DNA of 64,000 nt from an uncultured Rhodopila sp. (GCF_903915725.1 NZ_CAIWTY010000106.1:1-64000), one strand, 5' to 3'; positions 43,691 to 53,418 are shown, counted from the stretch's first letter. A program made the numbers and translations. Notes: generated by a model not told the origin, from the letters alone.

Positions 43691-45001
43691 ATGTCCGCCA
43701 GCCTACCCGTCCGGACGAAAAGCTCCGGCATCGTCACCGTGCTACGCGTCGTCAGCGGCAACTTTCTGGAGATGTTCGACTTCTTCCTGTTCGGATTTTA
43801 CGCCACCTACATCTCCAGGGCGTTCTTCCCGACGGGCAGCGAGTTCGCCAGCCTGATGCTGACCTTCATGACCTTCGGCGCCGGCTTCCTGATGCGGCCG
43901 CTCGGCGCCATCATCCTCGGCGCCTATATCGACCAGATCGGCCGCCGCAAGGGCCTGATCCTGACGCTGACGATCATGGCCAGCGGCACCATTCTGATCG
44001 CCTTCGTCCCCGGCTACGAAACCATCGGCCTGGCGGCGCCGATCCTGGTGCTGATCGGACGGCTGTTGCAGGGGTTCTCGGCGGGAGTCGAACTCGGCGG
44101 CGTGTCGGTCTACCTGTCGGAAATGGCCACGCCCGGCAACAAGGGCTTCTACGTCGCCTGGCAGTCGGCCAGCCAGCAGGTGGCGATCATGGTCGCCGCG
44201 GTCATCGGCTATCTCCTCAGCACCGCTTTGTCCCCGCCGCAAATCGGCGAGTGGGGCTGGCGCATCCCGTTCTTCATCGGCTGCGCGATCGTGCCGTTCC
44301 TGTTCTACATCCGCCGCTCGCTGGAGGAGACGGAGGTGTTCCTGGCCCGCAAGCACCGGCCGTCCACATCCGAAATCTTCGCATCGATGGGCAAGAACTG
44401 GCGGATCGTCCTGCTCGGCATGATGCTGGTGGTGATGACCACCGTGTCGTTTTACGCGATCACCGTCTACACGCCGACATTCGGCAAATCGGTGCTGAAG
44501 CTGACGACGACCGATAGCCTGATCGTCACGTTCTGCGTGGGCCTGTCCAACTTCTTCTGGCTGCCGGTGATGGGCGCGCTGTCCGACCGGATCGGGCGCA
44601 AGCCGATCCTTTTGGTGTTCTCCGCGCTGACGCTGTTGACGGCCTATCCGGCGCTGGCCTGGCTGGTGGGCTCGCCGACATTCCCGAACATGCTGATGGT
44701 GCTGCTGTGGCTGTCTTTCCTGTATGGCAGCTACAACGGCGCGATGGTGGTGGCGCTGACCGAGATCGTGCCGGCGGATGTCCGCACCGCCGGGTTCTCG
44801 CTCGCCTATGCGCTGGCGACCGCCCTGTTCGGCGGATTCACCCCGATGGTTTCCACCTGGCTGATCGAGGTCACGGGCAACCGCGCCGCGCCCGGGATGT
44901 GGATGGCATTTGCCGGTGCCTGCGGACTTGTCGCGACGGTCCTGGCCTACAGCGGCAGCGCGGTCCGGCTTCGGGCGGCGCGCGAGGGGCAGTTGGCGTA
45001 G
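43691..45001 (+). CDS. MFS transporter, metabolite:H+ symporter (MHS) type
   Basis: Twelve-helix transporter of 436 aa. The start [10 protein letters not shown] (ATG 43691) has a GGGAG Shine-Dalgarno upstream. MHS hallmarks are the N-terminal [19 protein letters not shown], the loop 2-3 motif [32 protein letters not shown] and the half-two repeat [13 protein letters not shown]. Relatives carry citrate, tricarballylate, alpha-ketoglutarate or proline. It probably forms a unit with the FUSC-like gene and may import the substrate of the nearby catabolic genes. Confidence 0.9.
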   Translation: MSASLPVRTKSSGIVTVLRVVSGNFLEMFDFFLFGFYATYISRAFFPTGSEFASLMLTFMTFGAGFLMRPLGAIILGAYIDQIGRRKGLILTLTIMASGTILIAFVPGYETIGLAAPILVLIGRLLQGFSAGVELGGVSVYLSEMATPGNKGFYVAWQSASQQVAIMVAAVIGYLLSTALSPPQIGEWGWRIPFFIGCAIVPFLFYIRRSLEETEVFLARKHRPSTSEIFASMGKNWRIVLLGMMLVVMTTVSFYAITVYTPTFGKSVLKLTTTDSLIVTFCVGLSNFFWLPVMGALSDRIGRKPILLVFSALTLLTAYPALAWLVGSPTFPNMLMVLLWLSFLYGSYNGAMVVALTEIVPADVRTAGFSLAYALATALFGGFTPMVSTWLIEVTGNRAAPGMWMAFAGACGLVATVLAYSGSAVRLRAAREGQLA

Positions 45002-45354
45002 CACTGACCAGGTCCAGCAAGGACCGTGTTTGCCTAAGCCAGGGCGATGCGGTCCCCCGGTAAGCCGTCGCCACGACTACCGCCGCCGTCGTGGTGCGCG
45101 AGGCCGTACCGCGCCTTTTGAGGCAGGAAAAAGGCGCGGATGCCGGGCTCCGTCGGCATGGCGAGGTGGCGCGGCCGGCGCGTCTCCGTAACCGCCGATT
45201 GGGATGAAGTCGCCCTTCTGATGCCGTCTGCCGGCCACAATCCATGGCTACAGGCGTGTCATGGTCGCGGTTCGGGGTAAATCGGCACAGCCGGCTAAAA
45301 CCCCTGCGGCGGCGGGCTGTTCTCGTTGAACCAACTGACACGGGATTTCCTGAC
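45002..45354. other. Gene-free stretch with a family A repeat
   Basis: About 350 bp between the transporter and a lipoprotein gene. Apart from repeat A copy 8 I see nothing with protein or RNA gene character. A promoter for the lipoprotein gene should lie near 45240-45340. Confidence 0.5.
45099..45165. repeat. Repeat family A, copy 8 (diverged)
   Basis: CGCGCCTTTTG and AAAAAGGCGCGGATGCC pair, followed by the hairpin GGGCTCCGTCGGC and CATGGCGAGG. The same order of parts as in other family A copies, but with lower identity. Confidence 0.55.
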
Positions 45355-45900
45355 ATGCGCCATGGTTTCTTGATGGCGGCTCTGCTCGTGCCGTTGGCCG
45401 GCTGCTACGTGCAGCCGCAACCGGCACCGGCTTATGGGTATGCCGCGCCCGGCTACCCGGCGCCCGGATATCAGCAACCCGGATACGCGCCCGATCCGTA
45501 TGCGGTTCAGGCTCAGCCGGGATACGGCTACGACGGCGGCGCACCCGTGATCGTTGAAGGCGGAGCAGCGGTTCCGCTCGTCCTGTTCGGTAGCGAGTGG
45601 GGATATTACGACCATGAGCGGCACTGGCATCGCGCCCCGGATCAGTATCAGCATCAGGGCTGGGGCGGCCATCCGGGTGCTCCCCCGCCGCATTACGACG
45701 GCCGCCCGCCGCAAGCGTACGAGGGACATCCGCCGCCGCCCGGTGCCGGCCGGTATGGCGGCCCTCCGCCCGGCCGGCCACCCGAGGCGGTGCGGCCCGC
45801 CGCCGCCCCCAATCAGCCGCTCCGACCCGCCCCGCAGCAGCGGGAGGAACATGAGCAGCACAATAGCAACCGCGGATGTCAGCCAAATCAGCACTGCTGA
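45355..45900 (+). CDS. Pro/Gly/Tyr-rich lipoprotein
   Basis: Lipoprotein of 181 aa. Signal peptide MRHGFLMAALLVPLAGC with the lipobox LAGC. The mature N-terminus has short PGY repeats (AAPGYPAPGYQQPGYAPDPY); a central segment (VPLVLFGSEWGYYDHERHWH) may be a folded unit, and the C-terminal half is Pro/His/Arg-rich. It has the look of an outer-membrane surface lipoprotein of unknown function. The stop is 3 bp from the stop of a convergent gene. Confidence 0.75.
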   Translation: MRHGFLMAALLVPLAGCYVQPQPAPAYGYAAPGYPAPGYQQPGYAPDPYAVQAQPGYGYDGGAPVIVEGGAAVPLVLFGSEWGYYDHERHWHRAPDQYQHQGWGGHPGAPPPHYDGRPPQAYEGHPPPPGAGRYGGPPPGRPPEAVRPAAAPNQPLRPAPQQREEHEQHNSNRGCQPNQHC

Positions 45901-45903
45901 GCG

Positions 45904-46680
45904 CTATTTGGCCGGCATCGGCTCCATGCCGCTGTCGGCCACCGCTCGCGCGGCCTCGGGCGAGGCGAAGAAGCGCAGCAGCGCCGCAGCTTCCTTCTGA
46001 TGGTCGGAGCCGCTGACGACGCCACCCGAGAAAACGGTGTAGATCTGCACTTCCGGCGGCAGCGGCCCGACGAGGTCGATCCCCTTGATCGGCTTCAGCT
46101 CACTGATCTGCTGAAAGCCGACCTCCGCCTCGCCGCGGGCGACGACGGCGCCGACAGGTTCGGCGGGGATCATTCGCGATTTTCCGGAAACCTGATCGGC
46201 GATTCCCAGTTTTCTGAACATCTCGTTCTGGATGTAGACGCCGCTGGCGCTGTCCGAATAGGCGATCGATTTCGCCGCCAGCAGCGCCTGCTTCAGTGCC
46301 TCCACCGAGCTGATATCGGGGTGCGGCGCGCCTGCGCGGACAACGACGCCGATGCCGGAGCGGGCGAGATCGACGCGGCTGCCGGGGATCACTTTCCCCT
46401 GTTTAGTCAGATCGTCCAGCGCATAGCCGACCATGATGACGGCGTCGAGCGGCTCGCCGCGGGCGAGGCGCGCGGGGATGGCCTGCGGAGTGTCGCCCAT
46501 GCTCGGCCCCCAGGCGATGATCGATGCCTCGCCGGTCTTCTGTTCGTAAAGCGGCGCCAACGCCTTGTAGGCCGCGGCAAAGCCGCCTGAGCTGGCCACA
46601 TGCAGTTGGTCGGCCGGGGCGCCGGCGGTCAGCAGCAGGAAGCTGCACAGGATCGCGGCGCGGCGTTTCAGGGCTTTCAT
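45904..46680 (-). CDS. ModA-like periplasmic binding protein
   Basis: Extracellular solute-binding protein of 258 aa from MKALKRRAAILCSFLLL, with a signal peptide ending near GAPADQ. The body resembles the molybdate-binding ModA/accessory colonisation factor group: HVASSGGFAAAYKALAPLYE at the start, LDAVIMVGYALDDL, and AVVARGEAEVGFQQISEL, where ModA-type proteins bind the anion. No ABC permease or ATPase is adjacent, so partner and ligand are unknown. It is convergent with the lipoprotein gene. Confidence 0.85.
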   Translation of the reverse strand: MKALKRRAAILCSFLLLTAGAPADQLHVASSGGFAAAYKALAPLYEQKTGEASIIAWGPSMGDTPQAIPARLARGEPLDAVIMVGYALDDLTKQGKVIPGSRVDLARSGIGVVVRAGAPHPDISSVEALKQALLAAKSIAYSDSASGVYIQNEMFRKLGIADQVSGKSRMIPAEPVGAVVARGEAEVGFQQISELKPIKGIDLVGPLPPEVQIYTVFSGGVVSGSDHQKEAAALLRFFASPEAARAVADSGMEPMPAK

Positions 46681-46842
46681 CGGACGAACCTCGCGATGCA
46701 CAGATCTGCGTAGTCTCGGACGACACTGGTGCTCTCGGCAATACCGCCTGCGGGGGTCGTGAGAGGCTAGCCAGCAGACAATAAAGCCGGCTTTGATGCC
46801 CGGGCCTCGGCCCTGCCAAATGCGGGGCAATAAAGCTACGGG

Positions 46843-47320
46843 CTACAGAAGAGTCCTGGCCACGCGGAAGCCGGTGACGGAGTTCCGAATCCCGGTAACG
46901 TTCCAGTTGCGGTAGCCGGCCCGGACGAAACTCGGATTGTCTTCCCAGGACCCGCCGCGCACCACACGCCGGCTGCGATCTCCGGCTGTTTCGACGCTCC
47001 CGTTACCGTTCCAGCAAACCGCCGTCCATTCCCAGACATTGCCGAGCATGTCGTAAAGACCGAAAGGATTCGGCCGGGCCGAGCCCGCGGGGGCGAGCAT
47101 TCGTCGTCACGGCCCGTTCAGTGTGGAAGTCTTTCAGCTTCTCCGTGGATTGACGTCGCCGGTATCGACGTAGAGGAACGGGAAGATCAGGTCGCACCGC
47201 CCGAGTTGCTTTTCACGCTCGCGGAACTGAAGGACTTCCCTGCAGCACCACTCGCTTTGCAGGAAGCCGGGCGTGACGATCGGGATCATGGCTTTCTTGC
47301 ATACGCCACCACCCCGAGAC
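46843..47320 (-). pseudogene. Remnant of a TIR-FGE (TIR plus SUMF1 domain) gene
   Basis: Two pieces on the minus strand. From about 47310 to a TGA at 47134 the frame reads CKKAMIPIVTPGFLQSEWCC and REREKQLGRCDLIFPFLYVD, which matches the C-terminal half of bacterial TIR domains. About 35 bp later an open frame (47100-46843) reads PNPFGLYDMLGNVWEWTAV, RVVRGGSWEDNP and GFRVARTLL, the C-terminal end of a formylglycine-generating-enzyme (FGE-sulfatase) domain. Intact TIR-FGE proteins carry both with a long linker. Here the N-terminal TIR half and most of the FGE domain are gone, so a deletion has joined the ends. Confidence 0.68.
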
Positions 47321-47408
47321 CACGGCGGAAAGCGCTCGCAATCATGGGCCGATCATCCACAGGCCTCGCTTCAACCCGCCGCGTCCCGCCGTCGAGGCAT
47401 CCAACCAC

Positions 47409-48473
47409 TCACCAATTCACCAAAACGTTCTCCGGCCGCGCCGGGATTTCGCCGCGCTCCACCCGCAACACCTGCCGCGTCAGCATCTCATGCGCCGGCG
47501 CCTTCACGCCGACCCGGGCGCCCTCGACCGCGATGAAGCCGTTCATGAATTCGATCTCGGTGCGGCGCCCCTTTTCCATATCCTGCGCCATCGACGGCCG
47601 CTGATCGTCGCTGCGCTCGGCCTGACCCGCACCGCCCTCCGTCATCAGCCGCTCGATCTCAGCGTAACAGCCCTGATGGCCTTCCATCGCGCGGGCGAGC
47701 GTCTCGAACGGCAGCGCGCCGATAGTGCTCAGCCGGTAGCCGAGCTTCTGGCCGACACGCACGGCCTCGCCACCCAATTGGATGCAGACCCGGCGAACCG
47801 CATCGTGGCGGTCGCGCGCATTGCCACCCAGGCCCGTGGCGGCCGAGACCCCGTTGCGCATGCCGTTGACGCACAGTTTGGTCCAGCGCTCGCCCCACAG
47901 ATTGTCGGTCGGTTTCGCGGTGTCCACACTTCCCAGGATGTCGGCGATTTCCAACGCCCGGCGGGTGATCCGGCCGCTCGGCTCACCGACGTAGAACGAC
48001 GTGATGTCCGGCCGCCTGGCATAGCCGCGGCGGATATGCCCCGGCTGATACAGATCGACGCCGATACCGCCGGTGACGATGCATCCCAGTGTACGGCCCC
48101 AGCCGGCAACCGCCGCCACCCGCTCCTCGTTGATGCAGTTCTGCATAGACACCACGCAGCCCGAGGCGGACAGATACTGCCGGATCAGCGTCGCCGCCCA
48201 CACCGTGTCGTAGGACTTCACCGCGATGAAGGCGATATCGATGGGGCGCTGCTTCGCCAGCGACTGGACCTCGGTGATGTGCAGGGCGTTGACCCGCACG
48301 CTCAGCCGCTCCGCCGAGGTCATGCCGGAGATCTCCAGGCCGTGCGCCTTCATGTGCTCGACATGCTGCGGCCACGCATCGATCAGGATGACGTCGTGGC
48401 CCGCGGCTGCCATATGAGCACCGGCAAAGCCGCCGACGGCTCCGGCCCCGATGATCGCGATGCGCCTGGACAT
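47409..48473 (-). CDS. panE: 2-dehydropantoate 2-reductase family protein
   Basis: NADPH-dependent ketopantoate reductase-like protein of 354 aa from MSRRIAIIGAGAVGG. The Rossmann motif is GAGAVGGFAG, followed by AVKSYDT and MQNCINEERV. The catalytic lysine is in GERWTKLCVNGMRNGVSAATG. At 354 aa it is longer than typical PanE (about 300), and its C-terminal domain (MEKGRRTEIEFMNGFI) follows the broader ApbA/PanE pattern, so a different 2-keto acid is possible. A 12-residue longer frame is open upstream. Confidence 0.87.
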   Translation of the reverse strand: MSRRIAIIGAGAVGGFAGAHMAAAGHDVILIDAWPQHVEHMKAHGLEISGMTSAERLSVRVNALHITEVQSLAKQRPIDIAFIAVKSYDTVWAATLIRQYLSASGCVVSMQNCINEERVAAVAGWGRTLGCIVTGGIGVDLYQPGHIRRGYARRPDITSFYVGEPSGRITRRALEIADILGSVDTAKPTDNLWGERWTKLCVNGMRNGVSAATGLGGNARDRHDAVRRVCIQLGGEAVRVGQKLGYRLSTIGALPFETLARAMEGHQGCYAEIERLMTEGGAGQAERSDDQRPSMAQDMEKGRRTEIEFMNGFIAVEGARVGVKAPAHEMLTRQVLRVERGEIPARPENVLVNW

Positions 48474-48520
48474 TCCGCCGAACCCCCCGAAACCGGCGGT
48501 CAGCATGAGAAACGCTCCGG

Positions 48521-49048
48521 ATGAAAGTCAACCCGCTGGCGCACGACGCCATCATCGTCATCTTCGGCGCGGCGGTGCGGCCGGACGGCACGCCCAGCCC
48601 GACCTTGCGCCACCGCGTCGCGGCGGCAGCGCGGTTCGGCGCGCGCTTCGCCCGGCCGCTGTTCATTCCAACCGGCGCCAAGGGGCTGCACGGCGATGCC
48701 GAATCGGCAGTGATGGCCCGCCAACTGATCGAAGCCGGGTTTCCGGAAACGGCGATCAAAACGGAGGAAACCGGCACCGACACGCTGTCATCGGTGCGCG
48801 CGGTCACCCGCATGGTCCGGACGCTCGACCCGGTAGCCCGGGTTTATGCCTGCACCAGCGCCTATCATCTGCCGCGCTGCCTGCTGCTGCTGCGCCTCGC
48901 CGGCATTCGCGCGCACGCCTGCCCGCCGCCGCCGGTCCCGGCGGCGACGCGGCGATCACTGCGCTGGTTCTGGCGGCTGCGCGAAACCCCGGCGCTGCCC
49001 TACGACGCGCTGCTGATGCTCTGGCTGCGGGCGACGGGGCGGTTTTAG
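48521..49048 (+). CDS. YdcF family protein (DUF218)
   Basis: Protein of 175 aa in the ElyC/SanA/YdcF group. Motifs: IIVIFGAAVRPDGTPSPTLR near the start, FIPTGAKGLHGDAESAVMA, the acid TEETGTDTLSS and TSAYHLPRCLLLLRLAG. The family is linked to cell-envelope integrity (SanA, ElyC) but the enzyme activity is not established. No clear signal peptide. It is divergent from panE with about 47 bp between starts. Confidence 0.83.
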   Translation: MKVNPLAHDAIIVIFGAAVRPDGTPSPTLRHRVAAAARFGARFARPLFIPTGAKGLHGDAESAVMARQLIEAGFPETAIKTEETGTDTLSSVRAVTRMVRTLDPVARVYACTSAYHLPRCLLLLRLAGIRAHACPPPPVPAATRRSLRWFWRLRETPALPYDALLMLWLRATGRF

Positions 49049-49068
49049 GACGAGAGCGTCGCCCTGTT

Positions 49069-49102
49069 CGTCATGGTCCGGTTTGTCGACCGAGCCATGA
49101 CG
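49069..49102. repeat. Repeat family B, short copy
   Basis: CGTCATGGTCCGGTTTGTCG and the following ACCGAGCCATGACG form a compact palindrome with the CGTCATGG/CCATGACG ends. It sits between convergent genes, 10 bp before the FYDLN gene stop. Confidence 0.5.
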
Positions 49103-49111
49103 AAGCTTCGC

Positions 49112-49444
49112 CTACCGCTCGTGCTCGTCCGTGTCGCTCTCGACCTCGATGTCGCCGCCAATCGCGTCGGCATCATCCTCAAGGTCGTCCGTGGACTCCA
49201 GGACGTCTTCCTCCTCGACGTCCTCCACGCCCTCGACCTCCACATCCACGTCCTCCGGTGCGGGCGTCACCTTCTTCGGACGCTTGTCCTCCACCACGTT
49301 GCCGCCGGTGCGCCGCGGACGCGGCTGCTCTATCGGCTGTTCCGTGCCGCATTTCGGGCAGACCGCAGGCGACTTGGTCAGATCGTAGAATCGCGTGCCG
49401 CAGGCGACGCAGACCCGCTTGGTGCCGAGTTCAGGCTTAGCCAT
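49112..49444 (-). CDS. TIGR02300 (FYDLN acid domain) protein
   Basis: Protein of 110 aa. The N-terminal half is a zinc-ribbon-like module: MAKPELGTKRVCVACGTRFYDL, followed by CPKCGTEQ. The C-terminal half is highly acidic (runs of Glu/Asp such as EDVEEEDVLE). This layout defines the family, which occurs in alphaproteobacteria and has no settled function. It is divergent from aroA with about 200 bp between, a common neighbourhood in this class. Confidence 0.92.
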   Translation of the reverse strand: MAKPELGTKRVCVACGTRFYDLTKSPAVCPKCGTEQPIEQPRPRRTGGNVVEDKRPKKVTPAPEDVDVEVEGVEDVEEEDVLESTDDLEDDADAIGGDIEVESDTDEHER

Positions 49445-49645
49445 GAGTATGATGGGCCCTTCGTATGAGTCATGCGTTTGTAAGTCATGGGGCTGCGAAC
49501 AAGAGCGGGCGCCCATGCCATTCCGGCCGCCCCCTGTCAAATGCCTTGTTACTGTGGCACCACCGCCCTGCGGCACAAACGGTATCGGCCGCCGCCGAAA
49601 GCCGATATCAAGCGCCCACGCCACGCCTTGGAGCGGACCCGAGTC

Positions 49646-50992
49646 ATGCACGAACACACCGCCCAACCGTTGATCTCCGGCCGCCCGGCCGCCCCGCTTC
49701 ACGGCCGCATCGCCGTCCCCGGGGACAAGTCGATCAGCCACCGCGCGCTGATGTTCGGCGCCCTCGCTATCGGCGAAACCCGCATCGAGGGCCTGCTGAC
49801 GGGTGAGGACGTGCTGCGCACCGCCGCCGCCATGCGCGCCCTCGGTGCCGAGGTGACCGCCCGCAGCGACGGCACCTGGCTGGTCGCCGGCCGCGGTATC
49901 GGCGGCCTGACCGAGCCGGCGGACGTGCTCGATATGGGCAATTCCGGCACCGCCGCACGGCTGCTGTGCGGCATTCTCGCCACCCATCCGCTGTTTGCGA
50001 TGATGACCGGCGACGCCAGCCTGCGCAAGCGCCCGATGCGCCGGGTGATCGATCCGCTGAGCGCCACCGGCGCCCGATTCGCATCGCGTGACGGCGGCCG
50101 CCTGCCGCTGGCGATCGAGGGCGCCCGCGACGCCCTGCCGCTGGACTACCGGGTGCCGGTCCCCTCCGCCCAGGTGAAATCCGCCGTGCTGCTGGCCGGG
50201 CTGAACGCGCCCGGGATCACCCGCGTGGAAGAACCCGAGGCCACCCGCGACCACAGCGAGAACATGCTGCGGCATTTCGGCGCCACGGTGCGGGTCGAGA
50301 TCGCCGGGGCGGGGCGCATCATCGAACTGCAGGGCCAGCCCGAACTGCTGGCCGCGGACGTGGTGGTGCCGGGCGATCCGTCCTCCGCCGCATTCCCGCT
50401 GGTCGCTGCGCTGCTGGTTCCCGGCAGCCAGGTGACTATCGAAGGCGTCGGCCTGAATCCGCTGCGCACCGGCCTGTTCACCTGCCTGGAGGAGATGGGC
50501 GCCTCCATCGTCATCCGGAACCGCCGCATCGAAGGCGGCGAACCCGTCGGCGATCTGGAGGTCACCGGCGGCCCCTTGCGCGCGGTCGATGTCCCGGGTG
50601 AGCGCGCGCCCAGTATGATCGACGAATATCCGATCCTCGCCGTGGCCGCCGCCTGCGCCAGCGGGACGACGCGGCTGCGCGGCCTGAAGGAATTGCGCGT
50701 GAAAGAATCCGACCGCCTGTCCGCCACCGCCGCGCTGCTGTCGGTCAACGGCGCGAAGGTGGAAATCGAGGGCGATGACCTGATCATCCACGGCACCGGC
50801 GCGCCGCCCCCGGGCGGCGGCACGGTGGAAACGCATATGGACCACCGCATCGCCATGTCCGCGGTCGTCTTGGGGATGGCAACCGCCGCCCCGGTGACCG
50901 CCGACGATGCGGGGTTCATCGACACCAGCTTCCCCGGCTTCGTCGCGCTGATGAACGGCGCCGGCGCGGCCATCCATGCGAAGGCGAGTTGA
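49646..50992 (+). CDS. aroA: 3-phosphoshikimate 1-carboxyvinyltransferase (EPSP synthase)
   Basis: EPSP synthase of 448 aa, the sixth step of the shikimate pathway in the cytosol. The start MHEHTAQPL (49646) is preferred over an upstream extension with no conservation. Motifs: [70 protein letters not shown] and [16 protein letters not shown]. This is the class II type of alphaproteobacteria. The residue in the GNSGT turn is Gly, unlike the Ala of the known glyphosate-insensitive class II enzyme. It is 2 bp upstream of cmk. Confidence 0.96.
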   Translation: MHEHTAQPLISGRPAAPLHGRIAVPGDKSISHRALMFGALAIGETRIEGLLTGEDVLRTAAAMRALGAEVTARSDGTWLVAGRGIGGLTEPADVLDMGNSGTAARLLCGILATHPLFAMMTGDASLRKRPMRRVIDPLSATGARFASRDGGRLPLAIEGARDALPLDYRVPVPSAQVKSAVLLAGLNAPGITRVEEPEATRDHSENMLRHFGATVRVEIAGAGRIIELQGQPELLAADVVVPGDPSSAAFPLVAALLVPGSQVTIEGVGLNPLRTGLFTCLEEMGASIVIRNRRIEGGEPVGDLEVTGGPLRAVDVPGERAPSMIDEYPILAVAAACASGTTRLRGLKELRVKESDRLSATAALLSVNGAKVEIEGDDLIIHGTGAPPPGGGTVETHMDHRIAMSAVVLGMATAAPVTADDAGFIDTSFPGFVALMNGAGAAIHAKAS

Positions 50993-50994
50993 CC

Positions 50995-51627
50995 ATGAAA
51001 ACGATCATCGCGATCGACGGGCCGGCCGCGGCAGGAAAGGGCACGCTCGCCCGCCGCATCGCCGGCGTCCTCGGCCTGCCCTATCTTGATACCGGCCTGC
51101 TCTACCGCGCCGTCGGGCGCCGCGTGCTGGATGCCGGCGGCGATCCGGCAAATGCCGAGACGGCGGAAGCGGCGGCGCGCGCACTGCGCCCGCAGGATCT
51201 GGACCGCGGCGATCTGCGCGGCCCGCAAGCCGATGCCGCGGCCTCCGCGGTGGCGGCGGTTGCCGGGGTGCGCGACGCTTTGCTGGCGTTCCAGCGCGAC
51301 TTCGCCACCCGCAACGGCGCGGTGCTCGACGGGCGGGACATCGGCACCGTCATCTTCCCGGAGGCACAGGCGAAACTGTTCGTCACCGCCCGGCTGGCGG
51401 AACGTACCCACCGGCGTTGGCTGGAGCTTCAGGCCAAAGGCGAGGACGTCGACATCGCCGCGGTCGAGGACGACATGCGGCGCCGTGATGAGAAGGACTC
51501 GGCGCGGGACGCGGCCCCGTTGCGGGCGGCGGAGGACGCCTTCATCCTCGATACCAGCACCCTTGACGCCGACGCAACATTCCGCGTGGCGATCGGCTTT
51601 GTCCGCGCCCGCACCGGCCTGAGCTGA
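50995..51627 (+). CDS. cmk: Cytidylate kinase
   Basis: CMP/dCMP kinase of 210 aa. It has the P-loop IAIDGPAAAGKGTLAR, YLDTGLLYRAVG, LDGRDIGTVIFPEAQAKLFV and the lid segment EDDMRRRDEKDSARDAAPL. Start ATG 50995 is 2 bp after the aroA stop. In many proteobacteria rpsA follows cmk; here a serine hydrolase gene follows after 240 bp, so the usual neighbour is missing. Confidence 0.95.
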   Translation: MKTIIAIDGPAAAGKGTLARRIAGVLGLPYLDTGLLYRAVGRRVLDAGGDPANAETAEAAARALRPQDLDRGDLRGPQADAAASAVAAVAGVRDALLAFQRDFATRNGAVLDGRDIGTVIFPEAQAKLFVTARLAERTHRRWLELQAKGEDVDIAAVEDDMRRRDEKDSARDAAPLRAAEDAFILDTSTLDADATFRVAIGFVRARTGLS

Positions 51628-51867
51628 GTTTTTCCGCCGTTTCGATCACCGCGGAGCCGGGCGTACCGTCGCCCACGAGATAGTGATCATCGTGACGGAG
51701 GCCGACTGAAACCGGAAAATGCAAGAGTGTCATTGGCAGCGCTGTGCGCTGCCCGGCTCCGGACGGCGATCCCCGGCGGATCTGCAGGCTTGCACAAGTC
51801 TGCATTGTGACAAAACGTTCTCCAACGGACGTTCGATCCCCGGGTCCAGCCATGAAAGAGAGCCAGG

Positions 51868-53418
51868 ATGACCAAGTCGTTTCGTCGCAGACTTTGCACC
51901 GCCGCTGTCGCGTGGTGCGGCGCGGCCCTGACGGTCCCGGCGTTCGCGGCGGACCTGCATGCGGCGGATTTTCTCGGCGCATTGGCGCCATCGCTGGAGT
52001 CCTATATCGCGAAGGGCATTGCGACCTATGACTCGCCCGGGCTGGCCATCGGCATCGTCGCCGACGACAAGCTGGTCTACGGCAAGGGCTTCGGCGTGCG
52101 CAGCAAATCCGGCGGCGCCGCGGTCGATACGCGCACCGTCTTTCAAATCGGCTCCACAACGAAGGCGTTTCTCGCCGCCACCATCGCGGTCATGGTGGAC
52201 CGCGGCAAGCTGCATTGGGACGACCGGGTCGTCGACCTGGCGCCGGAGTTTCAGCTCCAGGACCCTTGGGTCACGCGGGAGTTCCGCGTCTTCGACCTTT
52301 TGGCGCAACGCTCCGGCCTGCCGGCGGAGGTGAATGACGGACTGGCCATGCTCGGCTATCCCGAGACGGAACTGATCCGCTCGCTGCGCTATGTGGCGCC
52401 CGTATCGAGCTTCCGGTCGACCTTCTCCTACACCAACATTACCCATTTGCAGGCCGGACGGATCGTCGCGCGAGCCGCCGGGGCGCGGGACTGGAATGCG
52501 GTGCTGCGCAAGGAATTTCTCGAACCGCTGGCGATGACGGAAACATCCTATACCGCCTCGGCGATCGAGGCGGAGGGCGATCACGCCACGGGCTATCGCT
52601 GGACTCCGCAGGGCACCGTCGAGGTGCCGTTCACCCAGATTTTTCCTTACGATTACTTCGGCGCCGGCGACATCAACTCCACCATTGCAGACATGGCGCG
52701 CTGGGTCCGCCTGCAACTCGGCAAAGGCAGCTTCGAGGGTCATCGCCTGGTGTCGGAAGCCAACCTCGAAGTCACCCGGCTGCCCAGGATCGCCATGTCA
52801 AACACAGCATCCTATGCGTCCGGATGGGTCATTCAGCAGACCCCGAACGGCGAGATCGTTTGGCATAACGGCGGAACTCCCAACTTCGGCGCCTATGTGG
52901 GTCTGTTGCCGGAAAAGAACGTCGGCGTCATCGTGCTGACCAACGAAGAAAATCAGGGACTCCCGGATGCGGTCGGGCGCTGGACGCTGGATCGCATACT
53001 GGGAAATCCCGAAATCGACGACGTGGCGATCCGCCACAAGGCGGCGGTCGATAGTTATGCGGCCAGTAGAAAGGTCTTCGCGAAACCCGCCGAACCGCAA
53101 CCTTCCCCTGCCGCGGACACTTTGAACGGGATTTTCTTCCATCCGGCCTTCGGCAAGGTCGTCGTCAGCCGGGACAACGAGGGTTCGATCATGACGTTCG
53201 AAGCCACCGGCGCGGCCCTGAAGCTGGACGCCTGGAATGGCAACGTCTTCACCGCGACTTTGGTCCGCGCCGGCCGTTTCGCCGCAGTGGCCGATTCGCT
53301 CGGGCCGCTGCCGTTGGCGTTCGTGCAGCTTCAGATGGACAAGGCGGCACAGGAGAATCTGCTTCGGCTCGCCTTCCCGGACGGTCAAAGTTACGAGTTT
53401 ACAAGAAAGACCGAATAA
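51868..53418 (+). CDS. Secreted serine beta-lactamase-like hydrolase
   Basis: Protein of 516 aa with a signal peptide (about 1-27, ending VPAFAAD). The beta-lactamase/PBP fold is complete: active-site Ser-x-x-Lys in GSTTKAFLAA, Tyr-x-Asn in SYTNITHLQAG and a third box HNGGTPNFGAY. The C-terminal part (about 410-516; GIFFHPAFGKVVVSRDN, VQLQMDK) is a DUF3471-like domain. Relatives include esterases, D-aminopeptidases and class C-like enzymes; resistance activity is not implied. It is not part of the aroA-cmk unit by spacing. Confidence 0.88.
   Translation: MTKSFRRRLCTAAVAWCGAALTVPAFAADLHAADFLGALAPSLESYIAKGIATYDSPGLAIGIVADDKLVYGKGFGVRSKSGGAAVDTRTVFQIGSTTKAFLAATIAVMVDRGKLHWDDRVVDLAPEFQLQDPWVTREFRVFDLLAQRSGLPAEVNDGLAMLGYPETELIRSLRYVAPVSSFRSTFSYTNITHLQAGRIVARAAGARDWNAVLRKEFLEPLAMTETSYTASAIEAEGDHATGYRWTPQGTVEVPFTQIFPYDYFGAGDINSTIADMARWVRLQLGKGSFEGHRLVSEANLEVTRLPRIAMSNTASYASGWVIQQTPNGEIVWHNGGTPNFGAYVGLLPEKNVGVIVLTNEENQGLPDAVGRWTLDRILGNPEIDDVAIRHKAAVDSYAASRKVFAKPAEPQPSPAADTLNGIFFHPAFGKVVVSRDNEGSIMTFEATGAALKLDAWNGNVFTATLVRAGRFAAVADSLGPLPLAFVQLQMDKAAQENLLRLAFPDGQSYEFTRKTE

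Noticed and set aside
42638-45001. 787-codon frame starting inside the FUSC-like gene
   Set aside because: Its first 350 codons are a shifted frame of the FUSC gene; the transporter starts at 43691 with its own ribosome site.
49445-49645. tRNA gene between the FYDLN gene and aroA
   Set aside because: Searched by eye for a T-loop (GGTTCGA type) and acceptor pairing; none found. The same holds for the other intergenic gaps.
49112-50977. 621-codon frame on the minus strand extending the FYDLN gene upstream
   Set aside because: The part above 49444 is antisense to aroA; the family starts at MAKPELGTKR.
51868-53418. Class C beta-lactamase resistance gene
   Set aside because: Fold and motifs fit, but the extra C-terminal domain and length match general serine hydrolases; no support for antibiotic hydrolysis.
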